Below, piece by piece: positions 1 to 12,170 of a stretch of DNA of 64,000 nt. This stretch comes from Hsuehochloa calcarea. Its lineage: Eukaryota > Streptophyta > Magnoliopsida > Poales > Poaceae. A model generated the notes under the pieces. The model made no database searches and was not told the origin of the DNA. It saw only the letters and a list, made by a program, of their open reading frames with translations. Both the position numbers and the translations under genes were made by a program. Location of the stretch: assembly GCA_036346395.1 (NCBI GenBank), contig CM070602.1, positions 23,383,098 through 23,447,097 of the forward strand, written 5' to 3'. Every line of letters starts with the position of its first letter. Position 1 is the stretch's first letter.

Positions 1-923
1 TCGGTGGTTCTTCTTATGCTCTTGTTTCTCGTTTTTCTGAGACCATGTTCAGGGATTTTGAGACAAGTATGATGGGAGAGCTCAACTAAATTCTGGGGCT
101 TCAAATCAAGCAATGCAAGGAAGGGATCTTCATCCATCAGACGAAGTACACTAAGGATTTGCTCAGGTGCTTCGAGATGAGTGATTGCAAGCCGATTGCC
201 ACTCTCATGGCGACTTCGACTTCTTTGGATCTAGATGAGGAAGGAGAAGTTGTGGATCAACGCGAGTACCGCAACATGATCAGCTCCCTCCTGTATCTAA
301 CGGCCTCAAGACCGGACATCCACTTCGCTGTCTTCCTCTGTGCAAGGTTTCAGGCGTCTCTGAGGACTTCACATCGCCAAGCCATCAAGCATATTTTCAG
401 GTACCTTCACTCTACCCTCCAGTATGGCATTTGGTATTCCTGCTCTTCTTCTTTGTCCATTCGGGGGTTTTTTATTCTAATTTTGTAGGCTGTCGGCTAG
501 ATAGGAAGAGTACTTCAGGCACTTGTCACTTCTCTTGTCTTTTGGTCGTCTAGGAAACAGTTCTCTGTTGCACAATCCACTGCAGAAGCTAAATATGTAG
601 TTGTCGCTAGTTGTTGTAGCCAGATTCCGTGGATGGTGTCCACTCTTAAGGACTATGGGTTATCTTTTGCTAGTGTTCCTCTTCTCTATGATAACACTTC
701 AGCCATTAATATTGCTAAAAATCTTGTGCAACATTCTAGGACCAAGCACATAGACATTCGCTATCACTTCCTTATAGACCATGTTGAGAATGGTGATATT
801 GCACTAGAATTTGTGGAGTCCGAGGCTTAGTTAGCCGATATCCTCACCAAACCTTTAGACCCAACTAGGTTTGCCACCTTGAGGAGTGAGTTAGGGGTAA
901 TTTATCCCTATAGGTTGGTTTGA
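1..923 (+). pseudogene. Copia pol 3' end (RT tail and RNase H), element A
   Basis: This is the end of a Ty1/copia polyprotein entering from the left edge. It covers the last part of reverse transcriptase and the RNase H domain, which copy element RNA into DNA in the cytoplasmic particle. The frame shows LGLQIKQCKEG, TKYTKDLL, the SRPDIHF motif, then DNTSAINIAKN and RTKHIDIRYHF near the end, and stops at the tga at 921-923. It is broken: an in-frame stop follows GELN near position 88, the acidic residue expected before the GCRLDRKSTSG motif near 485-515 is lost, and a further stop and frame changes separate the pieces. Close relatives lie inverted at 6625-9887 and 27507-30790. The family is the Sirevirus (SIRE/Maximus) type, judged from the long 3' untranslated region with repeated polypurine tracts and from the related gag genes in B1 and B2. 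Confidence 0.85.
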
Positions 924-2664
924 GGGAGAGTTGGTTCCTTTCTGAGCTTTCCTTGTTCATCTGATCCTTCCCTGATCTGTTTCTGATCCTGTTGATTTTT
1001 TATCTTTTTAGGCTTTTAAGTTTTTCTTGCATCTCATTGTATTTTATTGCATTCATATGAGAATTACAAAAATATGCATTGTAGTATAAGTTTTACTGTT
1101 TGTCTTTTAAATTGATGAAGCTTTGCTTATTACCCTCTTAAGCTTTAGTATTTCAATTCTTGCTCAATACCATGTATAGTTCTTTGACTCGCTAGAATTA
1201 TCATGCTTTCACATATGTAGCTAAGTCTTTGCTAAATGAGCTAGTACTTTAAGACAACTTGAACTAAAAAATTACAATTTTGTGGATCTTTTATCTAGTT
1301 GCACAATTAGTGATCCTTTTGTGACATTGGTCCTATTAGAATTGCTTTGTTAGCTCTTGAATCTAGGATTAAACATCTCTTGAGCTTCATGTTCTTTTGT
1401 GAATAAAAAAGAACATTATGGAAAATAAAAAATCAGATTTCAAAATTCTTATATGATTAAATTGTGCCAAACTATTATCACGAGACTGCTTGTCAAAGAC
1501 ATGAACTTGTAGATAGTTTGATGATCTAGACGATTTCATGGGGACTGCTTGTCAAAATTGACATTAACCTTAAGATTTGTCGCCTTGGTTGAAGCTTAGG
1601 AAGACATTGTAAATGGCTCCTAGTCTAGGATCTTCTTCACTAAGATAGGTCGTTAATCGCCTTGGTCGAAGCTTACAAAGAGTTTGTGGATGGCTCCTAG
1701 TTCAGGATCTTCTTCACTAAGATAGACCATTAATCAACATCAATATTCATTGCAAATGAAAAACTATTGTAAAAAAATGGGTGTTTGAGGTCATTTAGGC
1801 AACATGATTAAATTTAGGACTTTTTGTCTCTCGGATGGTCATTGTTAGCTTCTCGATCTCACATTGACATTCTAACATTGCCATTATCACTTTAGGACCT
1901 CTGTTGATGAACTTGCTAAATTTAAAACGTTGCTTAAATTTTTATAATTCATCGTTTTATTTTGAACTTTCTAGCTTAGTTTTGATATATATGTTTTAAC
2001 ATGATCTTGCTAGTATTTTCAGGCTTGATATGTATTGAGTAATAATAGAAATACTAGCTTGCTCTTTTGGGTAATCCACAAAGCTTCTTGTACTCAGATT
2101 TGATTAAAAAAAGCGAAGCCATTCCTTTGTATTTCATGCATGCTCTTTCTTATGCTTCTTCCTCATTTCTACACTTATCATCTTTGAATGAGAGGAAGGC
2201 GTGATTCCTTGATGACTCCATTATCAAAGGGGGAGAAGATATAACAAAAATGATAGAATGGGGAGTCTTTTGGAGAAAAAGGGAGAAAATAAAATTTTCT
2301 GAAAAATGGTGATCATAGTGAGGGGGAGTATGTAATTTGTATTCTTGTGATCTTATTGCTATTTCTGAACTTGAATTGTAATTCTTGGAACCTCACAATG
2401 ATCAAAGGTCAAATTGAACAATTGTTCTTTCATATGGACGTTAAGTGAGATTTTTGGCTCTTCTCTTAAAATTAAAGCTTTCTCATTTTCTTTTGCCTTA
2501 TCTCACTGGCCTATACTAATCTGAAGCCAACTTGGTAATTTCCATTGTGTTCTCTTGCTTTTGGACCAAGTTGTGCATTTACGCGAAAGCGTCGAGTATT
2601 TTCATTTTCAAACCTTAAACTTACATTTTTGGGAAATTGCCAATGTGTTCATCAAGGGGGAGAT
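924..2664 (+). other. Long 3' untranslated region of element A with repeated polypurine tracts
   Basis: This non-coding stretch lies between the pol stop and the 3' LTR. Polypurine runs occur at about 2226-2238 (AAAGGGGGAGAAG), 2319-2330 and 2654-2664 (AAGGGGGAGAT); the last abuts the LTR and is the expected plus-strand primer. Several upstream copies of the tract are characteristic of Sireviruses. The same region is present inverted at 4852-6624 and, truncated, at 26179-27506. No open frame of note is present. Confidence 0.75.
1581..1734 (+). repeat. Two tandem copies of a ~76-bp repeat in the 3' untranslated region
   Basis: The units 1581-1656 and 1657-1734 both start CGCCTTGGT and both contain GGCTCCTAG and GATCTTCTTCACTAAGATAG. 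Diverged copies are visible inverted in B1 (about 5815-5945) and B2 (about 26695-26830), so the duplication predates the separation of these elements. Confidence 0.7.
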
Positions 2665-3083
2665 TGTGAATATCATAGGGATATGCTCATAATCTTAGGA
2701 TGATGTTACAATTGGCAATGGCGTTGAAGGTTTATCGAATCACGTGTTTTCGGCAAAGATTAGTTGCTGTCACGTAACTAGCGGTTAGACTGGCCAGGGC
2801 GGCGGTTTGACCGGCCTGTGTGTGTCGGGCCAAGCCACCTCTAGCTGTCGGCCAGGTCGAGCCTTGGGCTCAAGGTTGGCGATCGGACCGACCATGGGAG
2901 GCGGATGCATTGGCCATAAAGTGCCTTTGAATTTGGAGCTGGGCCAAAAATAGAAGGTGTAGGCAAGAGAGGGGATTCTCCTACACTTGGTATCATAATT
3001 TTTCGAGCTTCGAGTCAAAAATTCTATTTGTTTGAAATTTTCATAAAGGTTTCGGGAGTCAAAACTAAAATATGATCCAAAAG
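2665..3083 (+). repeat. 3' LTR of element A, first piece
   Basis: The LTR begins TGTGAATATCATAG directly after the polypurine tract. It is the reverse complement of the right-hand end of the B1 LTRs (for example 4420-4851). It is cut at 3083 by insertion of B1, and the rest lies at 13919-15006. Positions 3079-3083 (AAAAG) are the left copy of the B1 target duplication. Confidence 0.85.
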
Positions 3084-4851
3084 TGTTGGACCGTAAAGGC
3101 GACTAGAGGGGGGGTGAATAGGAGCACGCTTACTTTTTCACAAATTATGAACTCAATACAATTTCACTCCAGTAGCTATTTAGAAAGCTATGAAGATCAA
3201 TATACCAGTACAACGGAAGACTAGTATTGAATCCAATTAAACCCCCTAAGCAAAATAACAAAATCAACTAAGATTGCAAACTCACAAGACGCAGGCGCGA
3301 TCAGCTGTACCCAACCGTCGGACCGATTGCGGGCGGATCGACCGGCGTTGTCTTGGCGGTCGGACCGCTCAAAATCGATCGACCGGTGATGACAATGCGG
3401 TCGGCCGCCGACTCGAACCGATCTGCAATAAAGAAAATCGGCCGATGACGAAGTTGCAATTAGGTGAAACTTTTGATTCTCAACTCCAATCTTTATGAAA
3501 CTTTGCACACACCTTCTATATGCTATTGAGAACCTATTCCAATCGAATATTATGATAATTCTTGGAGCGATCTTGAGCAATTGCCAATTGATTAATGAAG
3601 GTCTAAAGCCGGGCAAACGAAAACTTGATCCTAAAGCTTGTTCGTGAGTGATTGATGATCAAGATGATGCTAGATAGATTCACACATATCACAGCAAGCT
3701 AATTCACGTGAAAGAATCAATCACAAACTCGCGGATCAAAGAAAGCCCTAAAAACACGAAATTGAAAGCAAGAGCGAAAGAGACTTATCTCAAGCAAACC
3801 TTGCATAGATTGATTTCGTGATTGAAGTGGATTACATCCACACCATCATGGATCGATGGACAATCAAAGATCACGAAATTCTCCTCAAACCATGAAAAGC
3901 CCTAGCCTCCACCTCAACTCCCTAAAGACAATTAGGGTTTTGAAACATAAAAGGCGAGAGAGAGAGAGAGTGCGACCACCATCTCCTCCTATTTATAGTG
4001 GAGGCCTAAAACTCTTAGGGTTTGACTTAATTGGGCTCCGTTAAGGCCCACTAACAAGCGGGTCACACACGCACGCTTCCAAAGCGCCGTTTTTAACTTT
4101 TGACCTAAACCGCTTCACCATGCGTCATGGATTTGCCAATAGGTCACCATTGTCCATCTTGTGTCACGCTTGAGTCGTTGACCTCACCCGACATCGTCGA
4201 TCGTTACGGACCTCAACTCTTCAAGTCTAGTCCCGATTCTCCTCGCCGTTGACCGTCGTTGACCACCAAGCTACTGCACAACCACGCATAAGAAAACACG
4301 ATTCGGGAACAAGTTCTTCACAACTTGACCCATGTTAGTCAAAACATGCATCATGCAAATCATATGCCATGAAACCAATGACTTTGACCTAACAAAACAA
4401 CATCGCCACGAAGTTGGCGACGTTCAAGTAAGCCGGTCGACCGCTCGGGTGAGCGGTCGGACCGCCTTGGGACTTAGTTGAAATTCATACTCCCAAATTC
4501 CGAAACCTTCTCGAAACTTTAAACCAATAGTACTTCTTACTGGAGACTCCAAAACTTATGAGACCAAGTGCATTGGGATCCCCTCACTTGCCTACAACAC
4601 CTATTTTTGGCTCGGCCCATTTCGAGAACTTTTAGCTCATTCCGGTCCGACCGCCCCTCATGGCAGTTCGACCGATTTAGGACCGATCGGACCGCCGTGC
4701 AAGGACCGGTCGGACCGCCGTCAAGGACCGGTCGGACCGCCTATCGCCCGAATACGTAGCTTTGTCGAAAACGTGAAACTACAAACCGTAAACGCCATTG
4801 CCAATTGTCACATCATCCTAAGATCTGGAGCATATCCCCATGAAATCCACA
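3084..4851 (-). repeat. 3' LTR of element B1
   Basis: This 1768-bp LTR runs from TGTTGGACCG to TGAAATCCACA in plus-strand reading. It carries clusters of the near-palindrome CGGTCGGACCG at about 3297-3420, 4435-4470 and 4645-4742, and a GA run near 3956-3970. The purine tract at 4852-4862 (reading on the minus strand) abuts it as the priming site. Confidence 0.9.
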
Positions 4852-6624
4852 ATCTCCCCTTGATGAACACATTGGCAATTATCCGAAAAATGTAAGTAAG
4901 AGGTTTGAAAACGAGTTTACTCGCGAGCTGCACAAAGGCACAACTTGGTCCATAAGCAAGAAAAAGCAATAAAATGACCAAGTGGCATCGTAATAGTATA
5001 GGCATGTGAGACAAGGCAAAAGAAAGTATAAAAACTTTGATTTCTAGAAACGGGTCAAAATTCTCACATGAGGTCCATATGAAAGAACAATTGTTCAATT
5101 GACCTATGATCATTGTGAGGATAAAAGAATGCAACTCAAGAACTCCCACTCACTATGATCCTCAATTTTTTAAATTTTCAGTTTCTCCCCTTTGTACAAA
5201 CTTCTCCCCCAACAAAAAAATATATTCTCATTAACACATCTTCTCTTCTCATTTAACACAACTTCTCCCCCTTTGACAATGAATTCATCAAGGAATCACG
5301 CCTTCCTCTCATCCAGAGATAACAAATAGAAAATAAAGGAAGAAGCAGAAACAAGAGAAGCAAAAAGAGAAATATGCATGAAGTGCAATGGAGTGGCTTC
5401 AATTTTTGTATTTTTCAATTTTTGATTACAAGAAGCTTTGGAGATTACCCAAAAGAACAAGCTAGTATCTCTAATATTGCACAAACAACATATCAAGCTG
5501 ACAATACTAGCAAGATCATGGTAAGACATATATATCAAAGCTAAGCACAAAGGGTCAAAAGTAAAGCGATGAGATTTGATCAATTTAAGCAACGCTTCAA
5601 ATTCAAACAAGTTCATCAACGAGGATCCTAAAGTGAAATTGGCCATGTCAAAATGTCAAAGTGAGATCAAAAATCTAACAAAGACCACATTAAGAGTCAA
5701 TCAAGTCCGTATTGAATCATTTTGCTCAATATTTTAAACGCCCATTTGTCAACATTTTTCTCATTTGCATTGAATATTGAAGTTGACTAATGATCTAACT
5801 TAGTGACAAGATCTGGACTAGGAGCCATCCACAAACTCATCCTAAGCTTGACCAAAAGTTGATTAAAGGTATATCTTAGTAAAGAAGATCCGGACTAGGA
5901 GCCATCCACAAACTCTTTCTAAGCTTCTACAAGGCGACAAATCTTGAGGTTCATGTCATTTCTGACAAGCAGTCCCCATGAGATCGTCTGGTTCATCAAA
6001 CTATCTCCAAGTTCATGTCATTTGACAATCAGTCTCGTAAGAATAGTTTGGCACAATTTAAGCATAAGACAATCTTGATTTTCATTTTTCACAAAGCGGT
6101 TTAGAATCTCAAGAACACAAAAGCTCAAGTAATGGTCAATTTTAGATCAAAGAGCTAACAAAGCAATTCTGACAGGGCCAATGTCACAAGAGGAGCACTA
6201 ATTACGCAACTCGCTAAAACATCCACAAATTGCAATTTCTTAGTTTGAGTTGTTTAAAAGATTCTAGCTCATATAGCAAAGACTTAGCTACACATGTAAA
6301 AGCATGATAATTCTAGCAAGTCAAAGAACTAGACATGACATTGAGCAAGAATTGAAATACAACAGCTCCAAAGGGTAATAGGCAAAGCATCATTAATTTT
6401 AAAAGATAAGCAGAAAATCTTATATTACAATGCATCTTTTTGGATTTTTCATACCACTTGTTGTAACCACTTGTTGTAGTTTTCATATGAATGCAATATG
6501 ACACAATGAGATGCAATTAAAAAGCCTAAAAACCTAAAAAGTTCAAAAAGATCACTAAGTTCAAAAAAAGAACAATAAAAGATCAAAAGAACAAGGAAAG
6601 ATAAGAAAAAGATCAAACTCCCCC
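4852..6624 (-). other. 3' untranslated region of element B1
   Basis: This is non-coding sequence between the pol stop and the 3' LTR. In plus-strand reading, polypyrimidine runs at 4852-4862, about 5183-5193, 5202-5210 and 5263-5274 are the repeated polypurine tracts. It is the inverted counterpart of 924-2664. No supported gene is present. Confidence 0.75.
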
Positions 6625-9600
6625 TCAAACCAACCCATAAGGATAAATTACCCCTAACTCGCTTCTTAAGGAGGAAAATCGGTTTGATCTAAAGGCTTGG
6701 TAAGGATATCGCCAATTGAGCTTGGACTCTCGAAGTGCATCACAATATCACCTTTTTCAACATGATCTTTAAGGAAGTGAAAGCGAATGTCTATGTGCTT
6801 AGTCCTAGAATGTTGCCTTTGGGTTTTAGCAATATTAATAGCGTAGTGTTATCACGAAAAGAGGAACACTAGCAAAGTTTAACCCATAATCTTTCAAAGT
6901 GGGCGTCATCCACAAAATCAGCTCTGACAACTAGCGCAGACTACATACTCGCCTCAAGAGTGGATTGTGCAATGTAAGACCGCTTCCTAGAAGACCAAGA
7001 TACAAGAGAAGTGCCTAGGAAGTGACAGTGCGAGGTACTCTTCCTATCTAACCAAACGACGCAAAATCGAATCATAAAAACCTCTAATGGACAAAGTGAA
7101 GAGCAGAATACCAAATGCCATATAAGAGGTAGAGTGTAAATACACGAATATGCGCTTAACGGCTTGGCGATGGGAAGTTCTCGGAGACGCTGAAATCTTG
7201 CACAAAGGCATACCGTGAAGTGAATGTCGGTCTCGAGGTCAAATATAGAAGGAGCCGATCATCTTTGCGGTACTCGCGTTGATCCACGACTTCTCCTTCC
7301 TCATCCGGATCCAAAGCAATGAAGTTGCCATGGGAGTGGAAATTGGCTTGCGATCACCCATGTTGAAGCGTTTGAGTAGATCTTTAGTGTACTTCGTCGA
7401 TGGATGAAAGTTCCTTCCTTGCATTGCTTGATTTGAAGTCCCAAAAAGTAATTAAGCTCTCCCATCATACTCATCTCAAATTCCTGGACATAGTGTCGGA
7501 AAAGTCGAAACAAGAGCATTAGAGGAACCACCAAAAATAATATCATCCACGTAAATTTGAGCAAGCAGAAGTCATTGTCACGTCTAAGAATAAATAGAGT
7601 TTTATCCACTTTACCCATCTCAAAATTATTTTTAAGCAAGAAGGTCTTAAGTCTATCATACCGTGCTCTAGGGGCTTGTTTAAGACCATATAATGCTTTA
7701 GATAGCTTGAAAACACGATTAGGATATTTAGGATCCTCAAAACCAGGGGTTGCTTAACATACACTTCCTCATCTATGAAACCATTTAAAAGGCACTTTTA
7801 ACATCCATCGATATAATTTAAAACCTTTTGATGCGACAAATGCAAGCGTAATGCGAATGGCTTCTAGTCTAGCAACAGAGCAAATGTCTCATCAAAATCT
7901 AACCCCTCAACTTGGTGAAACCCACAGAGCTACCAATCTGCTTTATTTCTAACCACGAACCATCCTCACCTTGTTTATTCTTAAACACCCAGCGGGTTCC
8001 TATAACATTATGACCACTAGGAGGTTCTACTAGGTTCCAAACTTTGTTTCTTTCAAAATTCTCTAACTCCTCATGCATGGCATTTACCCAGCTAGAATCA
8101 GATAAAGCATGTGATATATCGCGGGGTTCAAAAGAAGCAACAAAAGCCGAATGAGAGTAGAGATTTGGATCATTATACCTCGAGCGAGTGACTCGCTCAT
8201 GTAGATTACCTATTATACATTCGGAGGATCTTTGTCTCTGAATGCGAAGTGGAGCGCCGGGTGAGATGTCGTTTCTTCGACCTCGCAGATCAGCGATGAT
8301 GAAGATGCTGCAGAGCCTCAGCTGAAGGTGAAGTAGACTTAGCAGGTTCTTGTATCAGAATGGGCGCTTCAGTAGCAGCAGATGAGGGAATGATATTAGC
8401 TTTGTCCTCATCTTCCTCCACAAAAATGCTCTCTGTCACCTGTAAATCATCTGTAGCAATAGATCAAGCTCCAGGGCTAGTCTCATCAAAAGTGACATTA
8501 CAAGTCTCTGAATAATGTTAGTCTCGATATTAAAAACGAAAACCCCTCGAATGAGCGGGATAACCTGAAATAACCCATCAAAAGTTCTTGATTCAAATTT
8601 ATCTAAGTTGCTGTCTTAAGAATAAAACATTTTGATCCAAAAACTCGAAAATGTGAAGCAGAGGGTTTTCTACCAAAACGAAGCTCATAAGGAGTCTTGC
8701 CTAAAGAAGGTCTCAAAAGACACGATTTGCAATATGGCAGCGAGAGCAATAGCTTCGACCCAAAATCTCCTCGGTGTGTTATACTCATCTAGCATCGTCC
8801 TAGCCATTTCGACCAAGGTCCTATTCTTCCTTTCCACCACGCCATTTTGTTGAGGGACGTGTGGAGAGGAGAAGCGATGCTCAATACCACGCCTCGACAA
8901 AAAGAAGCAAAGAAGCATTTTGAACTCCGTGCCATTATCACTGCGAATCGCTCTCAAAGCACCAGAAGCTCGAAGCCAAGCGAAGAACAAGGTCATGAAA
9001 ATAACCAAAAGATTCATCTTTTGAAGTAAGAAAGAACACCCAAGTATATCTAGAAAGATCATCGACTATGACAAGAATATACCATTTTCCACCGATCGGC
9101 CGGACTCTAGCGGACCAAGCAGTATCCATATGAAAAGCGTCACGGTCCGTCGGTCATAACCATAGTCATGAGAAGGGTGTGGCGGCAACTTGTTTGCCAT
9201 GCCTACAGGCGCACATCTGAGATCCTTGGCGACTTTGAGTTTGGGCAAACCTCTCATGAGATCAAGGTTGCTAACTCGTGTCGATGATCAAAACCAATGT
9301 GCCCCAAGCGTCGATGCCAAAGCGTAAATCGAGAAGAAGATGTAAGCAAACATTTAAGAGATCCAAGAAGAGATCTTGAAAAATCGGCTCAAAAATTCTA
9401 CCAACTCTAGAGATTCCAAACACAAGCTCACGGTAGAATCAAGCACACGACAAGCATTTTTCTTAAAAGCAGTCTCATACCCATCATCAAGAAGTGAGAA
9501 GCGAAAGGAGATTATACCTAAGCTTGTCCACAAGAGCGACATCCTTTAGAATGAATTTATTGTTCACCCTAATTGATCCTGTTCCTTCAATTCGTCCTTG

Positions 9601-9887
9601 TGTATCATCTCCAAAGGTGATGAAGTCATCACCTGTTGCTCGCGTGAAAGAGGTGAACCATTTTGAGTTCCCGGTCATGTGGCGTGAACATCGGGAGTCA
9701 ACGAACCACGTGTTCTTCCCTTTCGCGATAATCCACGAAAATCAAGGAACAAAAGAACGATGTGTCTCAATACTGGGGTTAGATAAACATGATTTAGGAA
9801 TCCAGTACTGAGACACACGTCTGCAAGGAGTATACAAACCAGAAGTACTATCCTTGATTTTATCTAACATTCGGTTATGAGCAATGT
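6625..9887 (-). pseudogene. Degenerate Copia pol of B1 (protease, integrase, RT, RNase H)
   Basis: Reading leftward on the minus strand, the order is the Copia one. Protease-like sequence lies near 9678-9487 (GNSKWFTSFTRATGD, RVNNKFILKDVALVDKLRYN). The integrase zinc region and catalytic core lie near 9257-8603 (VIVDDLSRYTWVF, AIRSDNGTEF, HVPQQNGVVERKNRTLVEMA, GKTPYELRFGRKPS). Reverse transcriptase lies about 8230-7240 and RNase H about 7240-6625. The frame is broken repeatedly, and the YVDD region near 7540 is damaged. B2 (27507-30790) is a much better preserved copy. The protein would cut, integrate and copy the element if intact; as written it cannot be functional. Confidence 0.85.
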
Positions 9888-12117
9888 TTAAATTAAATGA
9901 GACTTGAGCTGTCCATGGGCTATTCTCGACCGGCGTTGGTCAAGGTCGAACCGCGACCAAAGCGGTCGGACCGGTGACACTACAATGATCAGACCACCTT
10001 GATCGATAACATTAGAATTAGGATATTTAGGAACATAATGATTTGCATGAGAGAAAAATCCTAATCCGTGTTTATTCTTTTCAATGTTACCATGTCTCAT
10101 AGAAGCTCTAGGTTGCATGAATGAAATTCTATCAAAATTTTCCTATCATTTTTCAACCTACGCCAATGAATTCAATCAAATGTCCACCTTTTTGCAATAA
10201 GTGCAATGGTACTTGGTACCACTAGAAGAAGCACCATTTGAATTAATACAAGGTTGGGCAAAACACGCAGATTTAAAAGATATTTTTGCGAGTTGGGTTT
10301 TGAATTCAATTAAACCTTTTCCAAGACTTGAATGACTTTTGGGTTTGAATTGTCTTGAAAAGAATTGAATCCTAAACCTTGCTTCTTATAAGGAGTTTTA
10401 GACTTGTCAAGAATCATGTTTAATTGTTTCTTACCTTTAGAAAATTTCTCTAGTGTATCATGAAGGTAAGCATTTTCTTTTCTCAAGTTAACACAAGCAT
10501 CACAGGTTTTATTCATAGATTTTTCCTTATACAAAGCAATTTCAAGCTTAAGAGTGGAACAAGAAGCACAAGTAGTATTTTCAATATTATCCTTAAGCTT
10601 AGCATATTTGACTCTAGCAGCTTCTAAGATATCTTTGATTTCACGTTCTTTTTCTAAACATGAAGTGCAAGGGCTAGAATCAAATACATCAAAAGCAATC
10701 AATTTACTAGATTCTAAACATTTTTCACAAGGAGCACTTTTAATTTCATTTAGTTCAGATCTAGCATTCTCGAGTTGTTGTACTTTTAGTTTGTTAATCT
10801 TTGACTCTAGCATTCTCGAGCATGACAAGATAAACATTCATCAGGTTCAAGAGTCTTAGCATTTTTAAGCTCTACTTTTAGTTTGTTAATCTTTGACTCT
10901 AATTTCTTATTTTTCGTCATAACAAATTCTAGCGCTTCATCTTGACTAAGCAATTGCTCAACTATAGAATCATATTTAGCAGAAAGCTCATCATAAGAAA
11001 AAGATACCTCATCATCATCAATGTTGTCGATTGTCACCATGAAGCACATGCCGTGAAGTCTTTGGCCTTCCCTTTCTTTTGCCTTGAGGAATCTCCTCCT
11101 CCTTGTCCTCCTCACTCCCGGTATCCACATCGCTCAAGGATTGATCCTCAAAGCGGCAAGGACCGGTGGCGACCTTCACAAGCTTATTCGCCTCATACCT
11201 TGATTTGTTGAAAGGAGGCTTCTTCCAAGTCGGCTTTCCTTCCTTATGATTGCTCTTACCTTTGACTTGGGGCAATTTGCCCGGATATGATTTAGCTCAC
11301 CACATTCATAGCATGTCAGGACCACCTCTCTTTTGTTTCTCACATTATTATAGGCCCGTGTGAATTTTTTAGCTAGAAGAGCTAACTCATTTCAGAATAC
11401 TTTCAAGCTCCTCTTCATGAATAGCAGATAAACAAGCAAATAAAAATCCGTAAGAAGATTCAAAAGAGTCATCAAAAGCCTTTTGAGAGGATCGCTACCA
11501 AAGCTAAATTATCTTTCTTGGGATGATCAACTCTTTTAATTTCATGAGTCTTGAGTTTACTATAAAGCAATTCTAAAGTAAGACTTGAAAGATCAACATT
11601 TTCCTCTATAGCGGTAGCTTTCATCTCCCACTCCTTGGTGTTGATTGCACCAAGAGATGGGTGGCATTTTCAGATTGAGAATATTCAATATCAACGACTT
11701 TCATTTGATTAATTACTTTATTAAAGCGATGAAAATGTCATCGATGCTCTCTCCAGACGATCTCGAATTTATTGTATTCACGCTTGTAAACAGTTTGGCG
11801 CACCTTTTGATTTGGGACGAACCCTCATGATATGTTTCGAGAGTGTTCCAAATTTCATCTTGTGATTGAAAGATTACAAATTCGATCATATTCTTGTCTA
11901 CCAAGTGCACCATATAAAAGATTCTTATCCTTATTGTTGTTAGCCAAAAGAATTGCAGAAGCAGGTGTAGCAATTTCAGGAATAACCAATGGGCTCTAAC
12001 AACATCCCAAATAGCTTGTCCCTTGCTCTCAAGAAAGACGCGCATACGATTCTTCCAATAGGCATAGTCGTGCCCATCGAAGATATGCGGTTTAGTAGAA
12101 AACTTATCCATCGCCAA
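9888..12117 (-). pseudogene. Degenerate Sirevirus gag of B1
   Basis: Gag would form the particle that packages element RNA. The start is the ATG at 12117 (MAMDKFSTKPHIFDGHDYAYW), about 40 bp inside the primer-binding site. The N-terminal Copia gag domain is readable to about 11713. It is followed after frameshifts by the acidic and lysine-rich middle (about 11275-10810) and by a coiled-coil section with CxxC motifs (10837-10310: CEKC, CTSC, CASC, CDAC). Frameshifts and stops break it into at least four pieces. The B2 copy has a 611-residue uninterrupted portion. Confidence 0.8.
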
Positions 12118-12156
12118 AGTTCAGTGACCGGTTAAGATCAAGATTGAACTAACCGG

Positions 12157-12168
12157 GCTCTGATACCA
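12157..12168 (-). other. Primer-binding site of B1
   Basis: Plus-strand GCTCTGATACCA is the complement of TGGTATCAGAGC, the standard plant retrotransposon site for initiator tRNA-Met. It lies 2 bp from the 5' LTR and fixes the element's orientation as minus. Confidence 0.9.
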
Positions 12169-12170
12169 CT

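Noticed and set aside
3297..4742. Regularly spaced CGGTCGGACCG words resembling a CRISPR-like array
   Set aside because: The spacing is irregular, there are no unique spacers, the host is a plant and the words sit at fixed places in every LTR of the family.
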